Source of the DNA: a bacterium endosymbiont of Escarpia laminata
GTDB taxonomy: Bacteria; Pseudomonadota; Gammaproteobacteria; Chromatiales; Chromatiaceae
Direction: 5' to 3'
Length of the DNA stretch: 53,689 nucleotides
Assembly: GCA_003660235.1 (NCBI GenBank)
Contig: QGON01000046.1
Coordinates: 1-53,689, forward strand
Part shown: positions 1-8,892 of the stretch, one piece after another
How positions within the stretch are numbered: the stretch's first letter is position 1
How the letters are laid out: each line of letters opens with the position of its first letter
Position numbers and translations under genes: made by a program
The notes under the pieces: generated by a model
Databases searched by the model: none
What the model saw: the letters and a program-made list of their open reading frames with translations, nothing else
What the model was told of the DNA's origin: nothing

Positions 1-387
1 ATGCGTACCAATATTCAAGTCCTGCACAACAAAATCTCGATAGCCTTTAAATCGTGAACCCGGTGGAACGGGCACATCAGGCTTAATCACTTTATCTTCA
101 TGAATCACCAGCTTCTGGGTCTTTTTCTTTTTGCGAGACCCTGGACGTTTTTTAGGGGGTGATTCTGATGAGGTATCGGGTTCGGTGTTTTTGTCCAGTT
201 TGCTACCTTTAAAGACGGGCCGTTTTTTCTCACCCTTAAGAATATTGACTTCATCTTTAAGCAAGGCTATTTCTTCATCCTGTTGCTGCACACGTTCAAT
301 TAACTGCTCAACCAGACCGAGTAACGCCTTAACAACAGGCGTTTGATCTTGTTCTGGAATGTCGGGTAGAGGAGGCAGCTTTTTCAC
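1..387 (-). mobile_element. IS66-like transposase, N-terminal part (runs off left edge)
   Basis: The minus strand reads an open frame of 129 codons from a GTG at 387 to the window edge, with an in-frame TAA nine bases upstream of that GTG. The protein begins VKKLPPLPDIPEQDQTPVV, followed by a leucine/glutamine-rich coiled coil and a Lys/Pro-rich basic stretch (KKRPGSRKKKKTQK). It then reads IHEDKVIKPDVPVPPGSRFK and GYRDFVVQDL. This order (coiled coil, basic linker, then a short zinc-finger-like region) is what I recall from IS66-type transposases of gammaproteobacteria. The catalytic core lies outside the window, so family and intactness are inferred. The start is uncertain because no strong Shine-Dalgarno is visible. 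Confidence 0.7.
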
Positions 388-759
388 GGACTTTTAAAGT
401 AATCACTGAATAAGCCTTATTCTACCACCGGTTTTGAAACTCAAATTTGACTTCGCAGGAGTCATTTTAAGGAGATAAAAAAAGCATTCCTCAAGCCTGT
501 ACGAAATAAGAATGAAAATGGCATAGTGCGCGCTACAAGATCAGCCATGACAGTTTCCAAACCAGAGTTGTGCCATGACAGGATTTTTAGTTTTTTGCCC
601 CAAAATCCTGTCAAGTGCTTTTTGTAATTATTTACTGCTTGCCACGGGTTTTTGAGAAGTTACTCACATTCCAGCTATCCATTTGTTAAATAAGCAATAG
701 TTCTGTTATTCAAGTATATCCCATGATTTTTATCTTGGGTATTTCCCTTGTAAAAAATA
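388..759. other. Intergenic region upstream of the transposase
   Basis: No convincing gene is seen here. It holds a perfect inverted repeat at 576-613 (separate entry) and otherwise AT-rich sequence. A minus-strand open frame at 675-1010 has no recognisable content and lies opposite the small membrane ORF and the putative IscR boxes, so I do not call it. Confidence 0.5.
576..613. repeat. Perfect 12-bp inverted repeat
   Basis: TGACAGGATTTT (576-587) and its exact complement AAAATCCTGTCA (602-613) flank a 14-base loop. It lies about 190 bp upstream of the transposase start, so it may be part of an insertion-sequence end or a stand-alone palindrome. It could also be a bidirectional terminator, since the arms carry T/A tracts. 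Confidence 0.6.
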
Positions 760-784
760 ATTCCTGACTGTATTACTAGGTTAT
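760..784 (+). promoter_or_regulatory. Putative IscR-type (type 1) box, distal
   Basis: Compared by eye with the E. coli type 1 IscR consensus (ATASYYGACT, then RWWWYAGTC, then RRSTAT), this 25-base stretch agrees at about 21 of 25 positions. It contains TTCCTGACTG followed by TATTACTAGGTTAT. It lies 38 bp upstream of a small membrane ORF and about 320 bp upstream of sufB. The same TTACTAGGTTAT block recurs immediately before sufB. Control by an Rrf2-family Fe-S sensor is inferred; no regulator gene is in the window. Confidence 0.5.
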
Positions 785-821
785 AGCTGACTGCTGCTGT
801 GAAATCGGAAGAGGTGTACTC

Positions 822-1040
822 ATGTGGAATTCGCGAATTATATCCAGACGCTGTTGCGGGGGGCCTGTGCTTGCCATGACCCTGCTCTTTACCGGGCTGG
901 GCATCCTGTTTCTGCTCCTGTCCGCTTCTGTGCCGGGCGCTGTCTTTATTGCCGTCGGTATTCTCTCTGAAGGTCTCTGCTTTATTCTCAGCCGCAGCCG
1001 TTGCCGACAAAGTTACACAGGGCCGTTGAGGACTCGATAA
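822..1040 (+). CDS. Small hypothetical membrane protein
   Basis: This is a 72-residue frame with ATG at 822 preceded by a GAGG Shine-Dalgarno-like block (GGAAGAGGTG). Residues about 15-57 form two hydrophobic stretches separated by a short turn (LAMTLLFTGLGILFLLL, then GAVFIAVGILSEGLCFIL), predicting a two-helix inner-membrane protein with a basic, cysteine-containing tail. I recognise no family. It sits between two IscR-like boxes and upstream of sufB on the same strand, so it may be the first gene of the suf transcript or a chance frame. In related operons an Rrf2-family regulator often holds this position; this protein is not one. Confidence 0.4.
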   Translation: MWNSRIISRRCCGGPVLAMTLLFTGLGILFLLLSASVPGAVFIAVGILSEGLCFILSRSRCRQSYTGPLRTR

Positions 1041-1067
1041 TAATTCAGGCTGAAAAAATTTACCCTA

Positions 1068-1092
1068 ATTCCACAGTATTTTACTAGGTTAT
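1068..1092 (+). promoter_or_regulatory. Putative IscR-type box, proximal to sufB
   Basis: This 25-base stretch shares its first five bases (ATTCC) and last twelve (TTACTAGGTTAT) with the distal box at 760-784. It matches the type 1 IscR consensus at about 18 of 25 positions by eye. It ends 15 bases before the sufB ATG, overlapping the likely ribosome-binding region (CGGAGC at 1096-1101), a position suited to repression. The duplicated arrangement suggests a shared regulator; which one is inference. Confidence 0.4.
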
Positions 1093-1107
1093 GATCGGAG
1101 CAATAGC

Positions 1108-2553
1108 ATGGGTTTACCAGATAGTAGAATGGACGAGCTGATCCAGTCGGATTATACCCAAGGTTTTGTCACTCAAATCGAGTCAGACACACTGCCGCCC
1201 GGCCTCAACGAAGGTGTCGTCCGAACCATTTCCGCGCGCAAGGACGAGCCGGAGTGGATGTTGAAAAGACGGCTGGCAGCCTACCGGTTTTGGCGCACCA
1301 TGAAGGAGCCCAACTGGTCCTCGATACACCATCCGCCGATCGATTATCAGTCGATCTCCTACTACTCGTCGCCGAAGAAAAAAGCTGACCTCAAGAGTCT
1401 TGATGAGGTCGATCCGGAACTGTTGGCCACCTATGAAAAGCTGGGCATTCCCATCGATGAGCAGAAGGCTCTTGCCGGTGTGGCGGTGGACGCGGTGTTT
1501 GACAGCGTTTCTGTGGCCACTACCTTCCGTGAGTCCCTGGCCGAGGCTGGCGTCATCTTCTGCTCCATGTCCGAAGCGATCCGGGAGTATCCCGAGCTGA
1601 TCCAGAAATACCTGGGCACGGTGGTATCGGACCGGGACAACTTCTTTGCTGCGCTGAATGCCGCCGTGTTCAGTGACGGCACCTTTGTCTATATCCCCAA
1701 GGGCGTGCGCTGCCCGATGGAGCTTTCGACCTATTTTCGTATCAACGAGGCCAAAACAGGGCAGTTCGAACGCACCCTGATCATCGCCGACGCCGGCAGC
1801 TATGTGAGCTATCTGGAGGGCTGCACCGCACCCATGCGCGATGAGAACCAGCTGCATGCGGCGGTGGTTGAACTGATCGCGCTGGAAGATGCGCAGATCA
1901 AATATTCGACGGTGCAGAACTGGTATCCAGGGGATAACGAAGGTCGCGGTGGCATCTACAACTTCGTCACCAAGCGGGGCGACTGCCGCGGCGACCGTTC
2001 CCATATCTCCTGGACCCAGGTGGAGACAGGCTCCGCCATCACCTGGAAGTATCCCAGTTGCCTGCTGCGGGGTAAGGATTCGGTGGGTGAGTTCTACTCG
2101 GTTGCCGTGACCAAGGGTTATCAACAGGCGGACACCGGCACCAAGATGTACCACATCGGCAAGAACAGCCGCAGCACCATCGTCTCCAAGGGGATCTCCG
2201 CCATGCACGGCAGCAATGCCTATCGCGGGCTGGTCAGTGTGGCCTCCGGGGCGGAGAACGCCCGCAACCATACCCAGTGCGATTCCCTGCTGATCGGTGA
2301 TCACTGTACCGCCCACACCTTCCCTTATATAGAAGTGAGGAACCCGACCGCCAGGGTGGAACACGAGGCGACCACATCAAAAGTGAGCGAAGACCAGCTC
2401 TTCTACTGTCGTCAACGCGGCCTGTCAGAGGAGGATGCGGTATCCATGATCATCAACGGCTTCTGTAAAGAGGTCTTCAAGGAGCTGCCCATGGAGTTCG
2501 CGGTGGAGGCGCAGAAGCTGCTCGCGGTGAGTCTGGAGGGTGCTGTGGGATGA
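1108..2553 (+). CDS. sufB: SufB, Fe-S cluster scaffold subunit
   Basis: SufB is the scaffold subunit of the cytosolic SufBC2D complex, which builds [Fe-S] clusters and passes them to apo-proteins. At 481 residues it has the usual family length. Visible family sequence includes [19 protein letters not shown] and [19 protein letters not shown], followed by the beta-helix core. The conserved C-terminal part reads [20 protein letters not shown], with the cysteine-containing patch used for cluster and sulfur handling. ATG 1108 follows a GGAGCAATAGC leader. The gene heads sufB-C-D-T-E, with 54 bases before sufC. An IscR-like box overlaps the leader, suggesting control by iron or oxidative stress. 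Confidence 0.97.
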   Translation: MGLPDSRMDELIQSDYTQGFVTQIESDTLPPGLNEGVVRTISARKDEPEWMLKRRLAAYRFWRTMKEPNWSSIHHPPIDYQSISYYSSPKKKADLKSLDEVDPELLATYEKLGIPIDEQKALAGVAVDAVFDSVSVATTFRESLAEAGVIFCSMSEAIREYPELIQKYLGTVVSDRDNFFAALNAAVFSDGTFVYIPKGVRCPMELSTYFRINEAKTGQFERTLIIADAGSYVSYLEGCTAPMRDENQLHAAVVELIALEDAQIKYSTVQNWYPGDNEGRGGIYNFVTKRGDCRGDRSHISWTQVETGSAITWKYPSCLLRGKDSVGEFYSVAVTKGYQQADTGTKMYHIGKNSRSTIVSKGISAMHGSNAYRGLVSVASGAENARNHTQCDSLLIGDHCTAHTFPYIEVRNPTARVEHEATTSKVSEDQLFYCRQRGLSEEDAVSMIINGFCKEVFKELPMEFAVEAQKLLAVSLEGAVG

Positions 2554-2607
2554 CCATGAGGCGTAAGCGATCCCTAGACCCTTTCTGGAATAATTGAGGC
2601 TGTAAAC

Positions 2608-3353
<746 letters not shown>

Positions 3354-3357
<4 letters not shown>

Positions 3358-4676
3358 ATGAACCAACCCTCTCGGTAGCCGACTATCAACAGGCCGCCGA
3401 ACGCCACATCGATCAATTGCCGTTGGGTGACGGTCTCTGGCTGACAGATAAACGCCGCGTCGCGGCTCATCGATTCAGAGAGCTGGGGTTCCCCAATGCC
3501 CGTCAGGAGGATTGGCGCTACACCAGCATCAAGAGGTTGCTGGAAAAAGGCTTTGTTGCAGATGATGCCCAGAGCAGTTTCACCCCACACTCAGTGAAAA
3601 GCCAGTTCCTCAGCGAACCCGTAGCCGGACGACTGGTTTTCGTCGATGGACTGTTTCAGCGCGAGCTTTCCGATACAGACCAGGAGGGGGTGCAGCTGAG
3701 TAGTCTGAACAGCGTCATGGCGGCGGGGGACAAAGCAGCACTCAAGGCCCTGGGATCACTCTCAGGGATCGGCGAGCAGGGTTTCGCTGCTCTCAACATG
3801 GCAACGATGCAGGATGGCGCGATCATCCGTATCGCCGCCGGGGTCAAGCTTGAGCAACCCATTGAACTGCTCCATCTGACCTCCCGGGCGGCTGCCGGTC
3901 TCAGCCTGCGTCCCCGTCATCTGATCATCCTGGAGGAGGATGCCAGCGCTACCCTGGTGGAGCGCTATCTCTCTCTCGATGACGACGAACACTTCACCAA
4001 CCTGGTGTGTGAGATTGTGTTGGGCGAGGGGTCGAATCTTCACCACCAGCGGGTCGAACAGGAGAATCCACAGGCCTACCACCTCAGTGAACTCTATCTT
4101 GGCTTGCAGGCACAGGCTGAATACCGGCTGGTAACGGCTTCTCTCGGTGCCGGTTGGTCACGCACCAAGATCAACAGCCGATTTAGCGCGCCGGGCGCCA
4201 ACTGCGAGCTGGACGGCCTCTATCTGGCGGGTGACGGCCAGCTGGTGGATTATCATCTGAACATAGATCATGCCGTGCCGGGATGCAGCAGCCGGGAGAA
4301 TTTCAAAGGCATACTCACCGGCCAGGGTCGCGCCGTCTTTGATGGCCGCATACTGGTGCGCGAGCAGGCGCAGAAGAGCGACGCCCATCTCTCCAATGCC
4401 AATCTGATGCTCTCGCGCCACGCAGAAATCGATACCAAGCCCCAGTTGGAGATCCTTGCGGACGACGTGCAGTGCAGCCACGGCACCACCGTGGGTCAGC
4501 TGGATGCAGAAGCCATCTTCTACCTGCGTTCAAGGGGGCTGAATATGGAACAGGCCAGACGCCTGCTCTGCCTCGGCTTCGCCAGTGAAATACTCGAACG
4601 CTTCGAGTCAGATTCCCTTCGCGAGCAGCTCGGCGAAGTGATCCGGCAACGTCTGGAAACATCCGCTCATGCATAG
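3354..4676 (+). CDS. sufD: SufD, Fe-S assembly scaffold subunit
   Basis: SufD is the SufB paralogue that completes SufBC2D and is needed for iron acquisition by the complex. The 440-residue protein has the family N-terminal helical region (ARQEDWRYTSIKRLLEKGF). A beta-helix core follows, then the C-terminal block DVQCSHGTTVGQLDAEAIFY and LRSRGLNMEQARRLLCLGFA. The conserved histidine of the SufB-SufD interface lies in that CSHG motif. ATG 3354 overlaps the sufC stop, and its own stop overlaps the next start by eight bases, so the genes form a translationally coupled run. A cysteine desulfurase gene (sufS), which commonly follows sufD, is absent here. Confidence 0.96.
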
Positions 4677-5001
4677 TCTGGCAGAAGAGAGATCACCGCA
4701 ACTGACCCGTGAGGCACTGATAGAGGCGCTGCGTCAGGTTCACGACCCGGAGATTCCGGTGAACATCTATGACCTTGGGCTGATCTATCGCCTGGAGTTC
4801 GATGATGCGGGTAAGGTCCTGGTTGAGATGACCCTGACTGCGCCCAACTGCCCGGTGGCGGGCACCCTGCCCCATGAGGTCGGGCGGGTGATCGATGCAG
4901 TGCCCGGCGTCACCGATGCGGTGGTTCGTCTGGTGTGGATGCCTCCCTGGAGTCGGGCTCTCATATCCGAAGAGGCCCAACTTCAACTGGGTCTGTTGTA
5001 G
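4669..5001 (+). CDS. sufT: SufT-like MIP18-family Fe-S assembly protein
   Basis: This 110-residue protein belongs to the MIP18/DUF59 family, whose SufT members help mature Fe-S proteins under high demand. The diagnostic stretches are visible: HDPEIPVNIYDLGLIY near residues 25-40, MTLTAPNCPVAGTLP with the conserved cysteine near residue 64, and the C-terminal VRLVWMPPW. It overlaps the end of sufD by eight bases and precedes sufE by 22 bases. In many suf operons the order is sufD-sufS-sufT or sufD-sufS-sufE; here sufT follows sufD directly. The paralogue PaaD of phenylacetate oxidation has the same fold, but the operon context makes SufT the better call. Confidence 0.88.
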   Translation: MHSLAEERSPQLTREALIEALRQVHDPEIPVNIYDLGLIYRLEFDDAGKVLVEMTLTAPNCPVAGTLPHEVGRVIDAVPGVTDAVVRLVWMPPWSRALISEEAQLQLGLL

Positions 5002-5023
5002 AGAGTGGCGGGTCGTGTGAAAC

Positions 5024-5461
5024 ATGAATGAAATCGATGAAATTGTAGACAACTTCGAGTTTCTCGGCGATTGGGAACAGCGCTACCAATATCTGGTGGA
5101 ACTGGGTGAGGCGCTGCCTCCCCTGCCAGAAAGATTCAAGACCGAAGAGAACTGGGTCAAACCCTGTATGAGCACCGTACATGTCCATGCTGAGGCCATA
5201 CCTGAACAGCCCGGTATGATCCGGTTTCGCGGTGACTGTGACACTGCGATCATCAAGGGGGTGCTGGCGTTGTTGGTTGATCTGCTCTCCAGCCACACAC
5301 TCGAAGAGATCCATGCCATGGATGTCGATGACTTGTTCAAGCGACTGCATCTGGCAGAGCACCTCAGCCCCAACCGGCATGTGGGCATCTACGCCATTGT
5401 GCATAAAATGGTTGAGCGGGCTGAAGCGGTGGCTGACTTTAATACGTCAAATGTTGCCTGA
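5024..5461 (+). CDS. sufE: SufE-like sulfur acceptor protein
   Basis: SufE accepts persulfide sulfur from the cysteine desulfurase SufS and delivers it to SufB. The 145-residue protein fits the family length. The sulfur-accepting cysteine is predicted to be Cys48 in VKPCMSTVHV. Downstream the family pattern FRGDCDTAIIKGVLALLVDLL and HLSPNRHVGIYAIV is clear. The paralogue CsdE is about the same size, but operon membership favours SufE. A desulfurase partner is missing from the operon, so it must be supplied elsewhere (SufS, CsdA or IscS). The gene ends 20 bases before the convergent yheT-like gene. Confidence 0.93.
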   Translation: MNEIDEIVDNFEFLGDWEQRYQYLVELGEALPPLPERFKTEENWVKPCMSTVHVHAEAIPEQPGMIRFRGDCDTAIIKGVLALLVDLLSSHTLEEIHAMDVDDLFKRLHLAEHLSPNRHVGIYAIVHKMVERAEAVADFNTSNVA

Positions 5462-5481
5462 GAGGATTTAGGGTTTGCCCC

Positions 5482-6438
5482 TTACAACACCTCCTGTAGA
5501 TGATCGATGATCCGCTCCTCCAGCCAGTAACTTGGACGCCATGGGAGAACACCGGCGACAAAGCCGACATGGCCTCCGTGAGCTGACAACTCCAGGGTGA
5601 CTGAAGAGGGGAGTTCATCGGCGTCTGGAATCGTCCCGGCCCACATGAAGGGATCATCCTCTGCCTGCAGAATCAGGGTGGGTATCTCAATCTGTTTGAG
5701 ATACTGTCGTGAGCTTGACCGGCCGTAATAATCATCTACCCCGGCAAATCCATGCAGTGGGGCCGTGACCTGGTCATCAAATGCCTTGAAGCTGTCCAGC
5801 CGATCGACATCGACCGATAGTGGGGATGGAATGCGGCTGAAGCGTGCTTTGTAGGATCGTCTCATTCTTTTCAGCAGATGGTTCTGATAGTGCCGGCTAA
5901 GTCCACGTTCAAGCCGCGCGGCACAGTCCCCCAAGCGAAAAGGCACGGAGATGGCGACCGCTGTTTTCAGCCTGCAGTCCGAAGACTTTTCCGCCAACCA
6001 TTTAAGCAGGACATTTCCTCCCAGAGAGAAACCAATGACCGCGCTTAATGGCTTGTTGATTCGCTGCGCTATCAACCTGGCGATAGTGTCCAGATCCCCC
6101 GTTTCCCCCGAATGGTAACCACGAGGCAACCGGTTGGGCTCGCCACTGCATCCCCTGAAGTGCATAAACACGGGATTGAAGCCATGTAGTTCAAGCGCCT
6201 GCAGCAAGGTTCCTGCATAGTGGGAATCTATCGAACCCTCCAGTCCGTGCAGCACCAGCACACTCTCCCCTGACTGTTTGTCAGGCCAAACGATATCCAG
6301 AAAATCGCCGTCCGGCAGCTCAATTCTCTCATTCACCGATGAAAAATCAGGACGACGGCGTGCCAGCACCGGCCAAAGTGTCTGCAGGTGAGGGCCAGGC
6401 AGCCACCAGGCCGGTTTGAATGTACTGCGTTTTATCAT
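5482..6438 (-). CDS. yheT: YheT-family alpha/beta hydrolase
   Basis: This is a 318-residue hydrolase of the YheT/ABHD1-3 family, cytosolic enzymes of unproven substrate (esterase or lipase-like). The start chosen is ATG 6438, giving MIKRSTFKPAWWLPGPHLQT, which matches the conserved family N-terminus (WLPGPHLQTLWP). An upstream ATG at 6510 would overlap the divergent gene. The nucleophile elbow is GFSLGGNVLL, preceded by LVLHGLEGS (oxyanion region) and MHFRGCSGEPNR. The acid is likely in LILQAEDDPFM, and the catalytic histidine in AHGGHVGFV. It is divergent from the radical SAM gene at 6503 with a 64-base gap that must hold both promoters. Confidence 0.9.
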   Translation of the reverse strand: MIKRSTFKPAWWLPGPHLQTLWPVLARRRPDFSSVNERIELPDGDFLDIVWPDKQSGESVLVLHGLEGSIDSHYAGTLLQALELHGFNPVFMHFRGCSGEPNRLPRGYHSGETGDLDTIARLIAQRINKPLSAVIGFSLGGNVLLKWLAEKSSDCRLKTAVAISVPFRLGDCAARLERGLSRHYQNHLLKRMRRSYKARFSRIPSPLSVDVDRLDSFKAFDDQVTAPLHGFAGVDDYYGRSSSRQYLKQIEIPTLILQAEDDPFMWAGTIPDADELPSSVTLELSAHGGHVGFVAGVLPWRPSYWLEERIIDHLQEVL

Positions 6439-6502
6439 GATGAATGCAGGGGTCGGAGCCGATGACTCTAGGGTAGAATAGACCAACCCCAGCCATCGAA
6501 CC

Positions 6503-8236
6503 ATGCACATGAGTCTGCAGACTGCCCAACTCGCTGTCGGCCAGAGTCAGGCCGAACTGAAGCGCCACTACCTGCCCGCACTGCGGTTACGCTTCAAATC
6601 CGAGGTCAATCGTTTGACCTCGGGTGACATGCTCCGTCTGCTCGGCATCCGGCCAGATGCGGACGACCTCGCCTTCCTCATGAGCTACCTCTACATCTAT
6701 CACTGGCTGAGACAGCAGGTTGCCACCCCATTCCGTAGCGAAGTGCTGGCAAGTTTCAGCAAGGGTTCACGGGGATTTCTTATCCGCCTGCTCGATGAGG
6801 CGGAAGATGCAGATGATTTCATCCAGGGCTACATTGCCCACTGGTTAAACGCAGATGACGAGGGGCCTGTACAGCGTCAGCAGTTGCAGCGGCTGCTGAG
6901 CGACTGCCATAACGATCCGCAAACGCTGACACGGCGGGTGCTCGCGATCTGGGATGAATTGGGTCTGCTGCAGAAGACACCGGCCAAAGCCTACAGCGAA
7001 CTGGGGCACCGGGAGCGGGATCGTTACCGGGAGATGTTGGGGGCCGCCGACCAGCAGCGGCTGGCGCTGGTGGATGCCCTGCCGGATCAGCCGGTGAAAC
7101 CCGGCCGTTTCACCAAGCTGGGGCTGATCCCGGCAATGGGTTGTCCCCAGACCTGCCGCCACTGCATGTTCATCTGGCGTCCACCGAGCAAGGATCAACC
7201 TGACGCCGGGCCGGTGATGGAGCTGGTGGATAGCCTCACCGACAGCGTGCTCTTCACCGGCGGCGACCTGACCCGCCATATGGATCACTTCTACCGGGCG
7301 ATCCGCGAGATGTCTCACATCTGCACCTTCGCCATCCTGCTCAACGGCGACTTCGCGGTGGATAAAAAGACCACCAATGAAGTACTGCGCCGCATGACCG
7401 AGGCGCTTGAGAAGCGTCCGAAAAAGTGGACCAGGGCGTCGATCCTGTTACAGATCAGCTTCGATGAATTCCATCAGGAGGTGGTGGTCGGCAAGGACGG
7501 CCGCCTCAAGGAGCGCATCCCGGTCTGCCGCATCGCCAATATCGTCGAGGCGGCACCCCGCTACAGTCGCATACAACTCGGCCTGCTGCACAAACAGACC
7601 CATCTCAACTTCTCCATGGATCTCTTCAAACGGGGCGTCTTCAACAGGTTAGCGGAAGAGCTGGGGCGGCGGAAACATCAGCTTCAGATCCTCTCGACCA
7701 CGCCTGCACCGCGCCAGAAGGTCAACCCGATGAGTCCGGGCCAGAGGGGACAGTTGGTAAAAGATGCCAGCTTTGTGCTGAGCCGCTATCCGGATCGTCC
7801 GATCCTGCTCACCAGCTCCACCATCGACGCCTATGGCCGGGCAGAGACCCTCGAAGCCGGTGAGCTCGTCAAGGACCAGGGATTATTACAGGAGGTGCTG
7901 GCGGGCCGGGTTCCCGAAGGCGAGGTTTTCGATATCGATATGATGTTCTGGTTCAGCGGCTGGGTGACGCTCTTTTCGGCAGTACATATCTGTCTTGGCA
8001 ACCTGCATCAGGATGGCGCAGAGACCATCCTCGCCCGCCAGCGCAAGGACCCGTTGACCCAGGCCCTGTACCGCTTCGACCTGCGGCTGCTGGAGATCTA
8101 TCGAGAGGTGCGCGACGACCTTGACGCCATCATCGCCAACTCCACCGGCCCCCATCATCTGTTCCACGTCATCACTGAATCCGCTGATGTTCGGCTACAC
8201 ATGACGCGCCGTCTCGTCGGCACGGCAGCCGGTTAG
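6503..8236 (+). CDS. Radical SAM protein of unrecognised family (577 aa)
   Basis: A CPQTCRHC motif (Cys214, Cys218, Cys221) is the CxxxCxxC [4Fe-4S]/SAM-binding signature, and FTGGDLT at 251-257 fits the GGE-type SAM-contact motif. About 200 residues precede the barrel, mostly helical and charged, with no motif I know. About 330 residues follow, including LLQISFDEFHQEVVVG and GRAETLEAGE. There is no second cysteine cluster of SPASM type that I can see. The fold and SAM chemistry are supported; substrate and pathway are unknown. ATG 6503 or 6509 (MHM) are both possible, with no strong Shine-Dalgarno. The gene is divergent from yheT and convergent with the GlsB-like gene. Confidence 0.85.
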   Translation: MHMSLQTAQLAVGQSQAELKRHYLPALRLRFKSEVNRLTSGDMLRLLGIRPDADDLAFLMSYLYIYHWLRQQVATPFRSEVLASFSKGSRGFLIRLLDEAEDADDFIQGYIAHWLNADDEGPVQRQQLQRLLSDCHNDPQTLTRRVLAIWDELGLLQKTPAKAYSELGHRERDRYREMLGAADQQRLALVDALPDQPVKPGRFTKLGLIPAMGCPQTCRHCMFIWRPPSKDQPDAGPVMELVDSLTDSVLFTGGDLTRHMDHFYRAIREMSHICTFAILLNGDFAVDKKTTNEVLRRMTEALEKRPKKWTRASILLQISFDEFHQEVVVGKDGRLKERIPVCRIANIVEAAPRYSRIQLGLLHKQTHLNFSMDLFKRGVFNRLAEELGRRKHQLQILSTTPAPRQKVNPMSPGQRGQLVKDASFVLSRYPDRPILLTSSTIDAYGRAETLEAGELVKDQGLLQEVLAGRVPEGEVFDIDMMFWFSGWVTLFSAVHICLGNLHQDGAETILARQRKDPLTQALYRFDLRLLEIYREVRDDLDAIIANSTGPHHLFHVITESADVRLHMTRRLVGTAAG

Positions 8237-8255
8237 AAGAATCCGACCAAGGCAG

Positions 8256-8528
8256 TCAAGCACTGCCACCACCACTTTTACCTCCGCGTAGCAGACGGAA
8301 TACGAACAGCAGCAGAAAGGCTCCACCAGTGGCCATGGCGATACTGATCAGGTCGAGACCGCTGGGCGTGCCAATACCGGCAAACTGACCAATCTTGCCA
8401 CCAATAAAGGCACCAGCCACACCCAGCAGGGTGGTGAGGATCATACCGCCACCATCGCGTCCAGGCATCAACAGCTTGGCCAGAATACCGGCGATCAGGC
8501 CGAGAATAATCCAGGTGAACATACCCAT
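8256..8528 (-). CDS. GlsB/YeaQ/YmgE family small membrane protein
   Basis: This 90-residue inner-membrane protein is of the transglycosylase-associated (GlsB/YeaQ/YmgE) family. Three hydrophobic helices are visible: FTWIILGLIAGILAKLLM, the glycine-rich MILTTLLGVAGAFIGGKIG, and ISIAMATGGAFLLLFVFRLL. The PGRDGGG turn between helices 1 and 2 is typical. Members are often stress-induced, but the biochemical role is not established despite the family name. The last residues are a glycine/serine-rich tail. It lies 20 bases from the end of the convergent radical SAM gene, and is transcribed away from the propeller gene at 8893. Confidence 0.92.
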   Translation of the reverse strand: MGMFTWIILGLIAGILAKLLMPGRDGGGMILTTLLGVAGAFIGGKIGQFAGIGTPSGLDLISIAMATGGAFLLLFVFRLLRGGKSGGGSA

Positions 8529-8694
8529 ACTACATACTCCGAATAATAGGAGCGGTAATTATAAGGGTTTGACCGGGAATTGCCTGACCGAAAACGCTGA
8601 CCCACGACTGGCCTTCAAACAATAAACCATCCCGCAACAAAAAATGAATCCATATTGTGGTTCAGAAAAGTGCTTGCGTCAGTTGACACACAAC

Positions 8695-8710
8695 TGCGCC
8701 ATATGGCGCA
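8695..8710. promoter_or_regulatory. Perfect 16-bp palindrome (operator candidate)
   Basis: TGCGCCATATGGCGCA is a perfect palindrome with no loop, a form typical of dimeric repressor operators rather than terminators. It is joined on its left to a second dyad (AGTTG, five bases, CAACT). It lies 183 bp upstream of the propeller gene and 167 bp upstream of the GlsB-like gene. The regulator is unknown. Confidence 0.4.
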
Positions 8711-8842
8711 ACATATTGATTTGTAGCTTTATTTTGTGACTTTCCTCCGTACACATTTTGATTCCAGTCACAATACCTGGCCACATTCAGTGGCAATCTT
8801 TCGCAGAAGCAGATCAGACAAACAACTCTGTTCTGAAATCGA

Positions 8843-8863
8843 GTTAACAACACTTTTGTTAAC
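8843..8863. promoter_or_regulatory. Inverted repeat upstream of the propeller gene
   Basis: GTTAACAA (8843-8850) and TTGTTAAC (8856-8863) form a perfect 8-bp dyad around CACTT. It ends 29 bases before the ATG of the gene at 8893, near the expected transcription start, so it could be an operator or a leader hairpin. The ribosome-binding block AGGAG at 8881-8885 lies just downstream. Confidence 0.4.
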
Positions 8864-8892
8864 TATTAATATCACTCCACAGGAGCAAACCC

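Larger units (their letters stand above)
8529..8892. other. Divergent intergenic region with stacked palindromes
   Basis: This 364-base gap separates the GlsB-like gene and the secreted propeller gene and should hold both promoters. It contains three dyad symmetries: AGTTG/CAACT at 8681-8695, a perfect 16-bp palindrome at 8695-8710, and GTTAACAA/TTGTTAAC at 8843-8863. No gene is supported here. Confidence 0.55.

Noticed and set aside
675-1010. 111-codon minus frame
   Set aside because: Low-complexity composition, covers the IscR-like boxes, no family resemblance and no start signal.
1183-2364. 393-codon open frame on the minus strand
   Set aside because: It is fully antisense to sufB, has the His/Gly/Arg-rich look of mirrored GC-rich coding DNA, and no ribosome-binding site.
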